Source of the DNA: Micromonospora kangleipakensis
GTDB lineage: Bacteria > Actinomycetota > Actinomycetes > Mycobacteriales > Micromonosporaceae
Direction: 5' to 3'
Assembly: GCF_004217615.1 (NCBI RefSeq)
Contig: NZ_SHLD01000001.1
Span: 6,324,001 to 6,388,000 of the forward strand
DNA length: 64,000 nucleotides
The notes below the pieces were generated by a model. The model was not told the DNA's origin. It worked only from the letters and a program-made list of their open reading frames with translations, and made no database searches. Every line of letters starts with the position of its first letter. The stretch's first letter is position 1. Of the stretch, positions 35,144 through 42,833 are shown piece after piece. The position numbers and the translations under genes were made by a program.

Positions 35144-36546
35144 GTGCGGTGGGTGTTGTGGATCCTCGCCTTGAAGGCGAGCGACTCCCCACCGGGTGGT
35201 GGGGCGGGCCTCCGCGGGCCAACCGATCCTCGCGCCGCCCGGGGTGGGCGGCGGGGGTCACGTCGGGATCGGCCGGCACCGGGCAGGTGCCGGCCGGCTC
35301 GACGGTGCGTGACCACCTCCGGCAGCACAACGTCTGTCGGGGTGGTGGATCCGCCGCCCGGAACACGGGTGGCGATGCTGGCGGCCGCGACCAGGTCGCG
35401 GTGCCCGGAGAATGCGCAGTGCGGGCAGGACAGGGTCCGGCCACGAGGTTTGGGAACCCGCCTGCGGCAGGCGGGGCAGGTGGAGGAGGTGCCGCGTTCG
35501 TCGACCAGGCGGACGGTGATGCCGGCGGGGGTGGCCTTGTCGGTGAGGATCTGCAGGAGCCGGCCGATCTGCCACTGCCGCAGCCGCAGGTTGTGCCGCC
35601 GCCCAGCAGGAATAGCGAGCACCCCGCGGGGGTCACCGACGTGCAGCACACCGACCCGCTGCTCCACCGCCCATGAGACGACGCTGCGGGCGGCTTCGTG
35701 CTGGGCTTGGCGGACCCTGCGCCGGTGCCGGCCCTCAACCAGGCGTGCCCGGCGGCGGTACTGCCGCCACCGCCGGGATCCCTTCTGGCCCGGCTTCGGC
35801 GCCCGGCGGGCGACGGCACGGCGGCGGGCCTTGGTGTCGGCCAGGTGCATGCGGTGTTCGGCGCGGATCGCCCGCCCCGACACCAACAGTCCCTCCCCAC
35901 CGGGGCCGGCCACCGCGTACGGGTGGATGATCCCCAGATCCACCCCGGCCACCCTGCCCGGATCCGGCTCCTCGCCCGGCGGATAGACCGCCACCGGCAC
36001 CTCGGCGGTCACGTCCAGGAACAAGCGGCCACCTTCACACAGCAGCGTGACCGACCGGACCTGCTCAACTGGATACGGCACCTCCCGCGCCAGACGCACC
36101 CACAACGCCGACGTGCCTTTCGCGGTCGGGATCCGCACCCGAAGTCTGTCAAGGGTGAACGTGCCGTGATACCAGCGCACCGGCACCAACCCCCGCCGAC
36201 GACGCGGATACCGCGCCGACAGGTCACCGTCCTTGCGGCGTTTCGCCGCCGCGAACCACGCATCGGAGAACCGGCGCAACACCGACCGCGCACCCGTGGT
36301 GTCCAGTTCCGCGAACGTGCCCGGCCCGGATGCCGCCAACACCCGGCACAACTCCTGATAACCGGACAGGGGTACGTCCCGGCGGCGCCGCCGCCACGCG
36401 TTGACCTCCAACACGCACGCCCACACGTCACCAGCCGAGCGCAGCAGCCCGAAACAACGGCGCCGCTGGCCCGGCGTCACCCGCAACGCGACGCGGGCGG
36501 TGCGATGCACGACCCGCGCAGCGGCGGGATCCCGACGACGAGGCAC
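35128..36546 (-). CDS. tnpB: TnpB-like RNA-guided nuclease
   Basis: Protein of 472 residues of the TnpB/IS1341 family, the ancestor group of Cas12. RuvC motifs: GVDLGIIHPYAV with Asp203, LHVGDPRGV with Asp305 where most TnpB proteins have Glu, and GHRDLVAAASIA with Asp384. The zinc finger CPAC...CPHC is at 357-377. After Asp384 comes an unusual 88-residue proline/arginine-rich tail, encoded where an omega RNA would overlap. Starts with GTG at 36546; the stop lies only 12 bases from the element end. No tnpA is next to it. Activity is inferred from intact acidic residues. Confidence 0.9.
   Translation of the reverse strand: MPRRRDPAAARVVHRTARVALRVTPGQRRRCFGLLRSAGDVWACVLEVNAWRRRRRDVPLSGYQELCRVLAASGPGTFAELDTTGARSVLRRFSDAWFAAAKRRKDGDLSARYPRRRRGLVPVRWYHGTFTLDRLRVRIPTAKGTSALWVRLAREVPYPVEQVRSVTLLCEGGRLFLDVTAEVPVAVYPPGEEPDPGRVAGVDLGIIHPYAVAGPGGEGLLVSGRAIRAEHRMHLADTKARRRAVARRAPKPGQKGSRRWRQYRRRARLVEGRHRRRVRQAQHEAARSVVSWAVEQRVGVLHVGDPRGVLAIPAGRRHNLRLRQWQIGRLLQILTDKATPAGITVRLVDERGTSSTCPACRRRVPKPRGRTLSCPHCAFSGHRDLVAAASIATRVPGGGSTTPTDVVLPEVVTHRRAGRHLPGAGRSRRDPRRPPRAARGSVGPRRPAPPPGGESLAFKARIHNTHRTPGER
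35150..35400 (-). ncRNA. candidate omega RNA overlapping the tnpB 3' end
   Basis: TnpB guide RNAs overlap the 3' end of the gene and run through the element end into flanking DNA. Here the 3' region has stable hairpins: CTCGCC/GGCGAG at 35165-35181 and CCCCACC/GGTGGGG at 35187-35204. The limits are not defined by sequence alone, and the guide would be copied from the SDR gene end. Speculative. Confidence 0.3.
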
Positions 36547-36593
36547 AAACCGAAGCCAACCCTACCGGTACGACATTTTCCCAACCCCGACCA

Positions 36594-36623
36594 ACCCGGC
36601 CAACGTTTTTGGACACGGCACTA
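36594..36623 (-). repeat. right terminal inverted repeat of the tnpB element
   Basis: Minus-strand sequence starts TAGTGCCGTGTCCAAAAACG and matches the left end at 25 of 30 positions. Its outer TA (36622-36623) is also the left flanking TA of IS630. Confidence 0.7.
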
Positions 36624-37758
36624 GTGCGGTGCGCCAGAAATTCGCCTGATAAGTGGGTATGGTGGTGGGATGCCGAGGACTGGGCGTCCCACCCCGCCGC
36701 TGACGTTGACCGATGAAGAACGTGCGACATTGACCCGATGGTCGCGGCGGGCGAAGACGGCGCAGGTCCTCGCGATGCGCTCCCGGATCATTCTGGCCTG
36801 CGCCGATGGCGGCTCGAACACTGATGTGGCAACGGCACTGGGTGTTCATCTGTCCACGGTGGGGAAATGGCGTCGCCGATTTTTGAAGCTGCGGCTGGAC
36901 GGACTGATCGACGAGCCGCGGCCGGGTCGTCCTCCGTCCATCGGTTTGGACCGGGTCGAAGAGGTCGTCGTCGCCACCTTGGAGCAGACGCCACGTAACG
37001 CCACCCACTGGTCGCGTACCTCCATGGCGGAGAAGTCCGGACTGTCGAAGTCCACCGTCGGACGGATCTGGCGGGACTTCGGCCTCAAGCCGCATCTGGC
37101 CGACACGTTCAAGCTCTCCACGGATCCGCAGTTCATCGAGAAGGTCGTCGACGTGGTCGGGCTCTACCACAACCCGCCCGAACGGGCCGTGGTGCTCTGC
37201 GTGGATGAGAAGTCGCAGATCCAGGCCCTGGACCGGTCCCAGCCGGTGCTGCCGATGATGCCCGGCATGCCCGAACGCCGCACCCACGACTACGCCCGCA
37301 ACGGCATCACCAGCCTGTTCGCCGCGTTCAACATCGCCGACGGCACCGTCATCGGCGAACTGCACCGCCAGCACCGCGCGACCGAGTTCAAGAAGTTCCT
37401 GGCCACGATCGACAAAGCCGTGCCAGCCGATCTGGACGTGCACCTGGTCTGCGACAACTACGGCACCCACAAGACCCCCGCCGTGCGGGCGTGGCTGGCC
37501 CGCCATCCCCGCTTCCACATGCACTTCACACCGACCGGTTCCTCCTGGATCAACCAGGTCGAACGCTGGTTCGGCTACCTCACAGAGCAGAAGATCCGCC
37601 GCGGCGCCCACAAGAGCGTTCACAGCCTGGAAGCCGACATCCGCACCTGGATCGCAGACTGGAACACCAACCCCAGGCCCTTCACCTGGACCAAGACCGC
37701 CGAGGAGATTCTCGAATCACTCGCACGATTTTGTAGGCGGATTTCTAGCGCAGCACAC
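36624..37758 (+). mobile_element. IS630 family insertion sequence
   Basis: Element of 1135 bases bounded by TA dinucleotides (36622-36623 and 37759-37760), the normal IS630 target duplication. The terminal inverted repeats are 24 bases, left GTGCGGTGCGCCAGAAATTC and right (reverse) GTGTGCTGCGCTAGAAATCC, 20 of 24 bases identical over full length. One intact transposase gene inside. It sits directly against the tnpB element and shares its right TA. Confidence 0.88.
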
Positions 37759-37761
37759 TAG
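36670..37761 (+). CDS. IS630 family DDE transposase
   Basis: Protein of 363 residues: N-terminal helix-turn-helix (VATALGVHLSTVGKWRRRF), then a second HTH region (SKSTVGRIWRDFGLKP), and a DDE catalytic domain with VLCVDEKSQIQ (Asp179), LVCDNYGTHK (Asp262) and INQVERWFGYL (Glu298), the IS630/Tc1 spacing. Full length and apparently intact. The stop codon TAG at 37759-37761 lies outside the element: it is formed by the target TA plus the first flanking base G. Confidence 0.95.
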   Translation: MPRTGRPTPPLTLTDEERATLTRWSRRAKTAQVLAMRSRIILACADGGSNTDVATALGVHLSTVGKWRRRFLKLRLDGLIDEPRPGRPPSIGLDRVEEVVVATLEQTPRNATHWSRTSMAEKSGLSKSTVGRIWRDFGLKPHLADTFKLSTDPQFIEKVVDVVGLYHNPPERAVVLCVDEKSQIQALDRSQPVLPMMPGMPERRTHDYARNGITSLFAAFNIADGTVIGELHRQHRATEFKKFLATIDKAVPADLDVHLVCDNYGTHKTPAVRAWLARHPRFHMHFTPTGSSWINQVERWFGYLTEQKIRRGAHKSVHSLEADIRTWIADWNTNPRPFTWTKTAEEILESLARFCRRISSAAH

Positions 37762-38204
37762 CCTGAGCCCTTCAGTAAGGGCGACCGCAGTTCCTCCAAC
37801 CCACCGCCGCGGTAAGTCGGCCGTCTCGGCCGCGACCCAAGGTGCCCCGCGTGCGACCCGGCCACACGGCCCTCCAGATCTGGCGACGCCGACACGAACA
37901 TTTTCGCAGCAGCATCTGTTGGCAACGCCATCCTGGACCGGGACGCGCACGACGGAGCGGCCTGCTGGCCGCGCGTACGGAGGCGCCTCGAGCTGACCCA
38001 TGCGGATGTCCTGATCGGACAGCGTGATCCTGCTCTGCCCGCGCGGCGTGCTGGGTTGTCAGCGCTGCGTGGCGGCGGCCGTGTCGGCCAGGCGGGCGCG
38101 GAACGGTTCGGACGCGGCAGGCCCGGCGATGAGGCCGACGTCCAGTTCCGACAGCGACCGGCCGGTGCGCATTCGTAGCGCAGCGGCCGGTCCGCCGCCT
38201 GAGA
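37762..38204. other. stretch without a convincing gene
   Basis: Between IS630 and the AKR gene. Plus-strand frames of about 60-90 codons exist but show no recognisable family. The minus strand holds one short frame coupled to the AKR stop, listed separately. Base composition is lower in GC than the core genes, consistent with decayed sequence near an insertion. Confidence 0.5.
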
Positions 38205-38208
38205 TCAC
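38059..38208 (-). CDS. possible 49-residue protein coupled to AKR
   Basis: Short frame beginning GTGATCTCAGG, whose GTG overlaps the AKR stop codon as GTGA, the arrangement of coupled genes. The protein (VISGGGPAAALRMRTGRSLS at the start, ending RLADTAAATQR) is not recognised and could also be the remnant of a longer gene cut by the insertion events. Confidence 0.3.
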   Translation of the reverse strand: MISGGGPAAALRMRTGRSLSELDVGLIAGPAASEPFRARLADTAAATQR

Positions 38209-39278
38209 GCCACCGGGATCGCGGGCTCGTCGATCACGCTTGCGTCACCGCCGCGGATGGGGCCCACGCTCCACGCGTTCAGCTCGTGCGGGGTGCCGAG
38301 CCTGATCGCGCTCACCTCGTCGAGCCGGGCGAACTGCGCCGGGGTCAGCGTCACGTCCAGCGCGCCCAGGTAGTCGTCGAGCTGCGCGACGCTGCGCGGG
38401 CCGATGATCGGCACGTACGCTGTGGCCGTCCGCGCGCCCTGCTGCCGCATCCAGGCGATGGCGACGTGGGAGGCCGGCACGCCGAGCTCGGCCGCGACGT
38501 CCACGACGGCGTCGACGATCGCGGTCTTCTGCGCGGTCTCCTCGAAGAACCCGACGGCCTTGAGGGCGCTGATCCGGCCGGTGGCGCCCTGACGGTACTT
38601 GCCGGTCAGCAGACCGCCGCCGAGCGGGCTCCACAGCGTCGCGCCCAGGCCAAGCGCCTGCGCCATTGGCAGCAGCTCCCGCTCGGCGGTGCGTTCGACC
38701 AGGCTGTACTCGACCTGGATACCGGCGACCGGGGACCAGCCGCGCAGCTCGGCGATGGCCGCGGCGCGCGACACCCGCCAGGCCGGGAAGTTCGACAGCC
38801 CGAAATAGCGGATCTTTCCGGCGCTGACCAGGTCGTCCAGGCCGCGCAGGATCTCCTCCATCGGGGTCAGGCCGTCAGGGGCGTGCACCCAGTACATGTC
38901 CAGGTGATCGGTGTTCAGGCGGCGCAGGGTGGCCTCGAGGGCCTGGAACATGTACCGGCGGCTGTTGCCGGTGTTGGAGACGGTCTGCGGTCCGACGCCG
39001 TTCATGCTGTACTTGCCCGTCAGCACGAACTGGTCCCGGTCGGCGCCCAGGAACTCGCCGAGCAGCTGCTCGGATTCGCCGGCCTGGTAGTTCTCGGCGG
39101 TGTCGATGAGCGTGCCGCCGGCTTCGGCGAACCGGTCGAAGATCTTGCGGGCCTCGGCGGGCTCGGAACCGGGGCCCCAACCGCCACCGGCACGCCAGCC
39201 GGTGCCGAAATTGGCGGTGCCGAGGCCGTACTCGGACACGCGCAGGCCGTTGTTGCGCCCGAAGGTGGTGTATCGCAT
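38205..39278 (-). CDS. aldo/keto reductase
   Basis: NADPH-dependent reductase of the AKR superfamily, 357 residues. The catalytic set is visible: Asp and Tyr in TLIDTAENYQAGES, Lys in VLTGKYSMN and His in DMYWVHAPDGL. The TIM-barrel end has SHVAIAWMRQQGA and VPIIGPRSVAQLDD. The ATG at 39278 (MRYTTFGRNN) is the usual start; GGGAGA lies upstream. It follows an MDR-type dehydrogenase gene on the same strand by 89 bases, and both belong to the redox gene group of the island. Confidence 0.93.
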   Translation of the reverse strand: MRYTTFGRNNGLRVSEYGLGTANFGTGWRAGGGWGPGSEPAEARKIFDRFAEAGGTLIDTAENYQAGESEQLLGEFLGADRDQFVLTGKYSMNGVGPQTVSNTGNSRRYMFQALEATLRRLNTDHLDMYWVHAPDGLTPMEEILRGLDDLVSAGKIRYFGLSNFPAWRVSRAAAIAELRGWSPVAGIQVEYSLVERTAERELLPMAQALGLGATLWSPLGGGLLTGKYRQGATGRISALKAVGFFEETAQKTAIVDAVVDVAAELGVPASHVAIAWMRQQGARTATAYVPIIGPRSVAQLDDYLGALDVTLTPAQFARLDEVSAIRLGTPHELNAWSVGPIRGGDASVIDEPAIPVA

Positions 39279-39367
39279 GGGTGGACATCTCCCTAAGACG
39301 AGTAAGACAAGTAACTTGCGTTGGGTAAGCGTGGACGCGGTTCTTGGCACCCGTAAGGTGTGTCGGG

Positions 39368-40354
39368 TCAGCGGGGGACGGTCACGACGATCTTGCCGAC
39401 CTGGGATCCTGACTCGAGACGACGGTGGGCCTCGACGATGTCTTCCAGCGGGAAGGTGGTGTCGATGACCGGCCGCAGGACCTCGCGGGCGACACCGTCG
39501 AGAATCCAGTCAACGGCGACCTTGCGGCGTTCGAGGTCAGTGGTGAGCTCGAAGACTTTGTAGCCGCGGATGGTCAGGCTCTTGCTGATCAACTCGAGCG
39601 CGGGCACGGTCGCGGCCTCGGTGCTCAGCGCACCGTAGACGATCACGGTCCCGCCGGGCGCGGCGGCGCCGAGCAGACGCGTCAGCGCCGGTCCCCCCAC
39701 CGGGTCGAAGATCACCCGCGCGCCCTTCCCGTCGGTGAGTTCGTTCACCCGGGCGACAACGTCTTCCTCGGTCGTGGCGATGACCCCCTCGGCGCCGGCG
39801 TCCAGGAGCTGCTGACGCTTGGCGCTGGTGCGGGTCAGGGCCACAGGCCGGGCCCCCACGCTGCGGGCGATCTGGATCGCGGCCAGCCCGACGCTGCTGG
39901 AGGCAGCCGGGACGAGCAGCGTGTCACCGGCCTTCAGGCCCGCGGTCTCGATCAGGGCGCCGTAGGCGGTCAGGTACTGCCCCCACAGAGCTGCGGCCTC
40001 TTCCCAGGACAGCGTGTCGGGGTGCTTGACCACCCCGGTGGCGGGCGCGATGGCCAGCTCGCCGTGGATGGGGTAGTCGGTGGCCCTGAAGCAGGGGATC
40101 AGGCTGACGGCATCCCCGACGGTGAAACCCTCGACGCCTGGGCCGATGGCGTCGACCTCACCGGAGGCCTCCCATCCGATACCGGAGGGGAGCTCCATGA
40201 GGTGGCCGCTGCGGAGCATGGCATCCGCTCGGTTCAACCCGAGAGCCCGGGTGCGGATGCGGATCTCGCCCTGGCCGGGTTCGCGGACCTCGACGTCGTC
40301 CAAGGTCAGGACCTCGGGGCCACCGGTGGCGTGAAATCGGACAATCTTGCTCAT
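39368..40354 (-). CDS. zinc-type MDR alcohol dehydrogenase/quinone reductase
   Basis: Medium-chain dehydrogenase/reductase of 328 residues with MSKIVRFHATGGPEVLTL at the start, GWEASGEVDAIGPGVEGF, nucleotide-binding LVPAASSSVGLAAIQIARS near 145-163 and DPVGGPALTRLLG. It lacks the cysteines of catalytic-zinc enzymes, so quinone- or enone-reductase activity is more likely. Same strand as AKR; a second MDR gene is 6 kb away in the same island. Confidence 0.88.
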   Translation of the reverse strand: MSKIVRFHATGGPEVLTLDDVEVREPGQGEIRIRTRALGLNRADAMLRSGHLMELPSGIGWEASGEVDAIGPGVEGFTVGDAVSLIPCFRATDYPIHGELAIAPATGVVKHPDTLSWEEAAALWGQYLTAYGALIETAGLKAGDTLLVPAASSSVGLAAIQIARSVGARPVALTRTSAKRQQLLDAGAEGVIATTEEDVVARVNELTDGKGARVIFDPVGGPALTRLLGAAAPGGTVIVYGALSTEAATVPALELISKSLTIRGYKVFELTTDLERRKVAVDWILDGVAREVLRPVIDTTFPLEDIVEAHRRLESGSQVGKIVVTVPR

Positions 40355-40493
40355 GGGAGTTGTCTTTCCTTTCAAGTCTGGACCTGATCCGGTCGTTCGT
40401 GAGGTCGGAGGGCAGAGGGGCTGCTCCGCGCGGATCGAGGGGTTGCTGTGCGCCCGGCGCGCCGGCCGTGTTCGGTCAGTGCGGGGCGAGCCC

Positions 40494-41753
40494 CTACGAA
40501 CCCGGCTCGGCCCCGGCGAGGCCGACGCGCGGCGCGACGAGCAGCATCACGGCGGTCGCCGCGGTCATCCCGCCGGCGACCACCAGCGCCATGGCGACGC
40601 TGCTGCCGCCGAGCACGCCGACCAGGGGGGCGCCCAGCGCACCCCCGCCGAACTGGACAGCGCCGAGCAGCGCCGCGGCGGTCCCGGCCGCCTCGCCATG
40701 CCGGGTCATTGCCAGGGTCGGGGCGTTGGGGAAGGCGAGCCCGATCGCGGCGAGCACAAGGAACAGTGACACCAGCAGTGTGGCCAGGCCACCGAGGCCG
40801 GTCACGGCGAAGAACAGCACGATGAACCCGCCGGCGGTGCCGGCGATCAGGGCGGCGCGCAGGATCTGCAGCGGCGTGTACCGGCGCAGCAGTAGCACGT
40901 TGAACTGGATGGCGCCGATGAGTCCGGCCACACTGGCCGCAAAAACAAGGCCGAACTCCTGCTCGTCGAGACCGTACTGCTGTTGCAGGACGAAGGACGA
41001 GCCCGCCACGTAGGCGAACTGGGCGGCGGAGTACAGCCCGACGACGAGTACCAGAGCGACGAAGGCACGGTCGCGGAACAGCCGGCGGTACCAGTGCACA
41101 GTCGCCGCCGCACCGCCTCGGTGACGGCGGCGCGGCGGGAGGGTTTCCGGAAGGCCGAAGAGCGCAACTGCGATCAGCAGTACGCCCAGCACCGTCAGCG
41201 TCACGAACACGCCCTGCCAGTCGGTCCAGCGCAGCACCGCGCTGCCCAGGGTCGGTGCGAGAATCGGTGCCGCGCCAGTGACGAGCATCAGTCGCGAGAA
41301 AATGCGGGCGAAGGCGGATCCGCTGAACAGGTCCCGCACGACTGCAGTGGCGATCACCGTGGCGGCCGCCACGCCGAGCCCCTGCAGCACGCGCAGCACG
41401 TCGAGTACGGCGATGGTGGGCGCGAACACGCACAGTATCGACGCGGCCACGTGCAGGACCAGCCCGGCCAGCAGCGGGCGGCGGCGGCCTGCCGCATCGG
41501 ACAGCGGCCCGACGAACAGCTGCCCGACGGCCAATCCGAGCAGCGTCCCAGTGAGCGTGAGCTGCACCGCCGTCGGGGTGGTCGCGAGTGCGGCCGTCAC
41601 GGCGGGCAGCGCGGGCAGGTACATGTCGACGGTCAACGGACCGATCGCGATGAAGGCACCGAGCATGAGCACCAGCCACGCCCGCTGGCGGCCGGTCATC
41701 AGGTCACCCGGCAGCACCGGTTCGGCGCCGTCGGTGGTCACGGCGTCGCTCAT
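40494..41753 (-). CDS. Bcr/CflA family multidrug MFS exporter
   Basis: Drug/proton antiporter of 419 residues with 12 membrane segments. Signature parts are MYLPALPAVTAALATTPTAV at the start (typical for Bcr/CflA), the loop LSDAAGRRRPLLAGL between helices 2 and 3, and RVLQGLGVAAATVIATAVVRD. The ATG at 41753 has GGAGGGAGG upstream. Divergent from a MarR regulator with shared TTGCTTGA-type sites, so it is probably the regulated efflux pump. A fragment of a flavin reductase gene runs into its start. Confidence 0.92.
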   Translation of the reverse strand: MSDAVTTDGAEPVLPGDLMTGRQRAWLVLMLGAFIAIGPLTVDMYLPALPAVTAALATTPTAVQLTLTGTLLGLAVGQLFVGPLSDAAGRRRPLLAGLVLHVAASILCVFAPTIAVLDVLRVLQGLGVAAATVIATAVVRDLFSGSAFARIFSRLMLVTGAAPILAPTLGSAVLRWTDWQGVFVTLTVLGVLLIAVALFGLPETLPPRRRHRGGAAATVHWYRRLFRDRAFVALVLVVGLYSAAQFAYVAGSSFVLQQQYGLDEQEFGLVFAASVAGLIGAIQFNVLLLRRYTPLQILRAALIAGTAGGFIVLFFAVTGLGGLATLLVSLFLVLAAIGLAFPNAPTLAMTRHGEAAGTAAALLGAVQFGGGALGAPLVGVLGGSSVAMALVVAGGMTAATAVMLLVAPRVGLAGAEPGS

Positions 41754-41885
41754 GAGACCTCCCTCCAGAAGAGTTCGAAATCCGTATCCGTGCGCTGCAC
41801 GGCGATGCCGCGTACCCAGCGCGCCGCCGCGCAGCCGTTCCAACCCGCGCGAGTGCTGCCGATGATGGTCCTGATCTTTTGTCAT
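41750..41885 (-). pseudogene. N-terminal remnant of an NADPH-dependent FMN reductase
   Basis: After the ATG at 41885 the +1 frame reads KIRTIIGSTRAGWNGCAAAR and continues with WVRGIAVQRTDTDFELFW, the first ~44 residues of the NADPH-dependent FMN reductase family (KI..IIGSTRPGRNG...ARW). It then ends in a TGA that overlaps the exporter ATG. The rest of the gene (about 140 residues) is absent and a one-base change separates the ATG from the homologous frame. Confidence 0.7.
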
Positions 41886-41897
41886 TGCGTTTCCCTG

Positions 41898-41972
41898 TTG
41901 CTTGACGGCACCCGGTCGATATCCTTGCTTGGTCAAGCAACTATCGGTTGCGATGCTTCCTTCGTCAAGCAA
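41898..41972. promoter_or_regulatory. TTGCTTGA operator array between exporter and MarR
   Basis: Half-sites TTGCTTGA (41898-41905), TTGCTTGG with TCAAGCAA (41925-41940, a near-palindrome) and TCAAGCAA (41965-41972). GTCAAGCAACTAT occurs twice as a direct repeat. Site symmetry and the divergent MarR/efflux layout fit a MarR operator; binding is inferred. Confidence 0.65.
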
Positions 41973-41985
41973 CTATGCTGGGAGG

Positions 41986-42462
41986 ATGTCCATCGTCACA
42001 CCCGGCCGGACACCGGCCCCAGAAGGGCTACAAACCCTCAATCGGGACGAAGAAGCACTCGTCCGGAGCCTCACCCGCGCCATGTACGCGCTGCCCCGTG
42101 CCATCGACGCAGACATGGTCCGCGAGCAGCGGCTCTCCCTCACCGAATACACGGCGCTGATGCACCTGTCCGAGGCCCCCGACCGGCAGATGCGAATGAA
42201 CGAACTCGCCGCCGCCTGCGAGATGTCCTTCAGCGGCATGACCCGCGTGGCACAACGCCTGGAGAGCGAAGGGCTGATCCGGCGAGTCAGATCCACGCAT
42301 GACGCGCGGGGCTGCAACGCCGTCCTTACCGATGCCGGTTTCGCCCGTCTTGAGGCTGCGTGGCCGACCAACCTCGCCGCCGTTCGCCGGCACCTTCTCG
42401 ACCACGTGACAGGGATCGACCTCGCCCAACTCGCCAGGGCCATGCAGAACGTGGCCTCGTGA
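41986..42462 (+). CDS. MarR family regulator of the Bcr/CflA exporter
   Basis: Protein of 158 residues with a MarR winged helix: LSLTEYTALMHLSEAP, MNELAAACEMSFSGMTRVAQRLESEGLI and the wing RVRSTHDARGCNAVLTDAG. Start at the ATG 41986, which GGGAGG touches directly, so spacing is unusually short; the upstream in-frame ATG at 41953 is an alternative. It presumably represses the divergent exporter until an inducing compound binds. Confidence 0.9.
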   Translation: MSIVTPGRTPAPEGLQTLNRDEEALVRSLTRAMYALPRAIDADMVREQRLSLTEYTALMHLSEAPDRQMRMNELAAACEMSFSGMTRVAQRLESEGLIRRVRSTHDARGCNAVLTDAGFARLEAAWPTNLAAVRRHLLDHVTGIDLAQLARAMQNVAS

Positions 42463-42833
42463 ACGGAACGTGCGCTCGTCGGCGGCGCGCCATGGGTGTA
42501 CGTCATCGAGATCGCCGCCGGAGCGTCGGGAACGGCGAGTCACGCCGTCCGGCTGTAGAGCGCCTGACCGTAGCCGTCGCGCGGGTCGGGCATGCGGCAG
42601 GCGATATGCCACACCTGCTCCGGTTTCACGACCGGACGCTTCGGGGCCATGCCTTTGTGCAGCCGGAGCCTTCCGGTGGGCTGGACTGATGGCCGCGCTG
42701 GACCGTGCTCGGATTGCGAGCGCCGCAGCCAGGGTGATTCCGCCGACGATGAATATGGCGGCGGCCGTCCCGGTGATGACGCGGATGTCGGCATAACCGG
42801 CACTAATGCCCATAGACAGCCTGGAATACAACG
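42463..42833. other. degenerate stretch between MarR and the RNase P RNA terminator
   Basis: No intact gene. On the minus strand the first frame (from about 42831) reads ITGTAAAIFIVGGITLAAAL, a membrane helix like the last segment of an MFS transporter, then loses any homology. A second minus-strand frame ending at 42540 (MAPKRPVVKPEQVWHIACRM) is not recognised. I regard both as decayed fragments at the edge of the island. Confidence 0.45.

Larger units (their letters stand above)
35114..36623. mobile_element. TA-flanked element with IS630-like terminal inverted repeats carrying tnpB
   Basis: Both ends are TA followed by near-identical inverted repeats: left end 35114-35143 begins TAGTGCGGTGTCCA, right end 36623-36594 (minus strand) begins TAGTGCCGTGTCCA. 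They match at 25 of 30 positions. The TA flanks and the GTGCGGTG start are like those of the adjacent IS630. The only gene inside is tnpB; no DDE transposase is present. IS605/IS607 elements, the usual carriers of tnpB, lack such inverted repeats. It looks like a non-autonomous IS630-type element that has captured tnpB. Confidence 0.65.

Noticed and set aside
35160..35210. Hairpins read as a factor-independent terminator of tnpB
   Set aside because: They lie inside the tnpB coding frame before its stop, so they fit an omega RNA scaffold better than a terminator.
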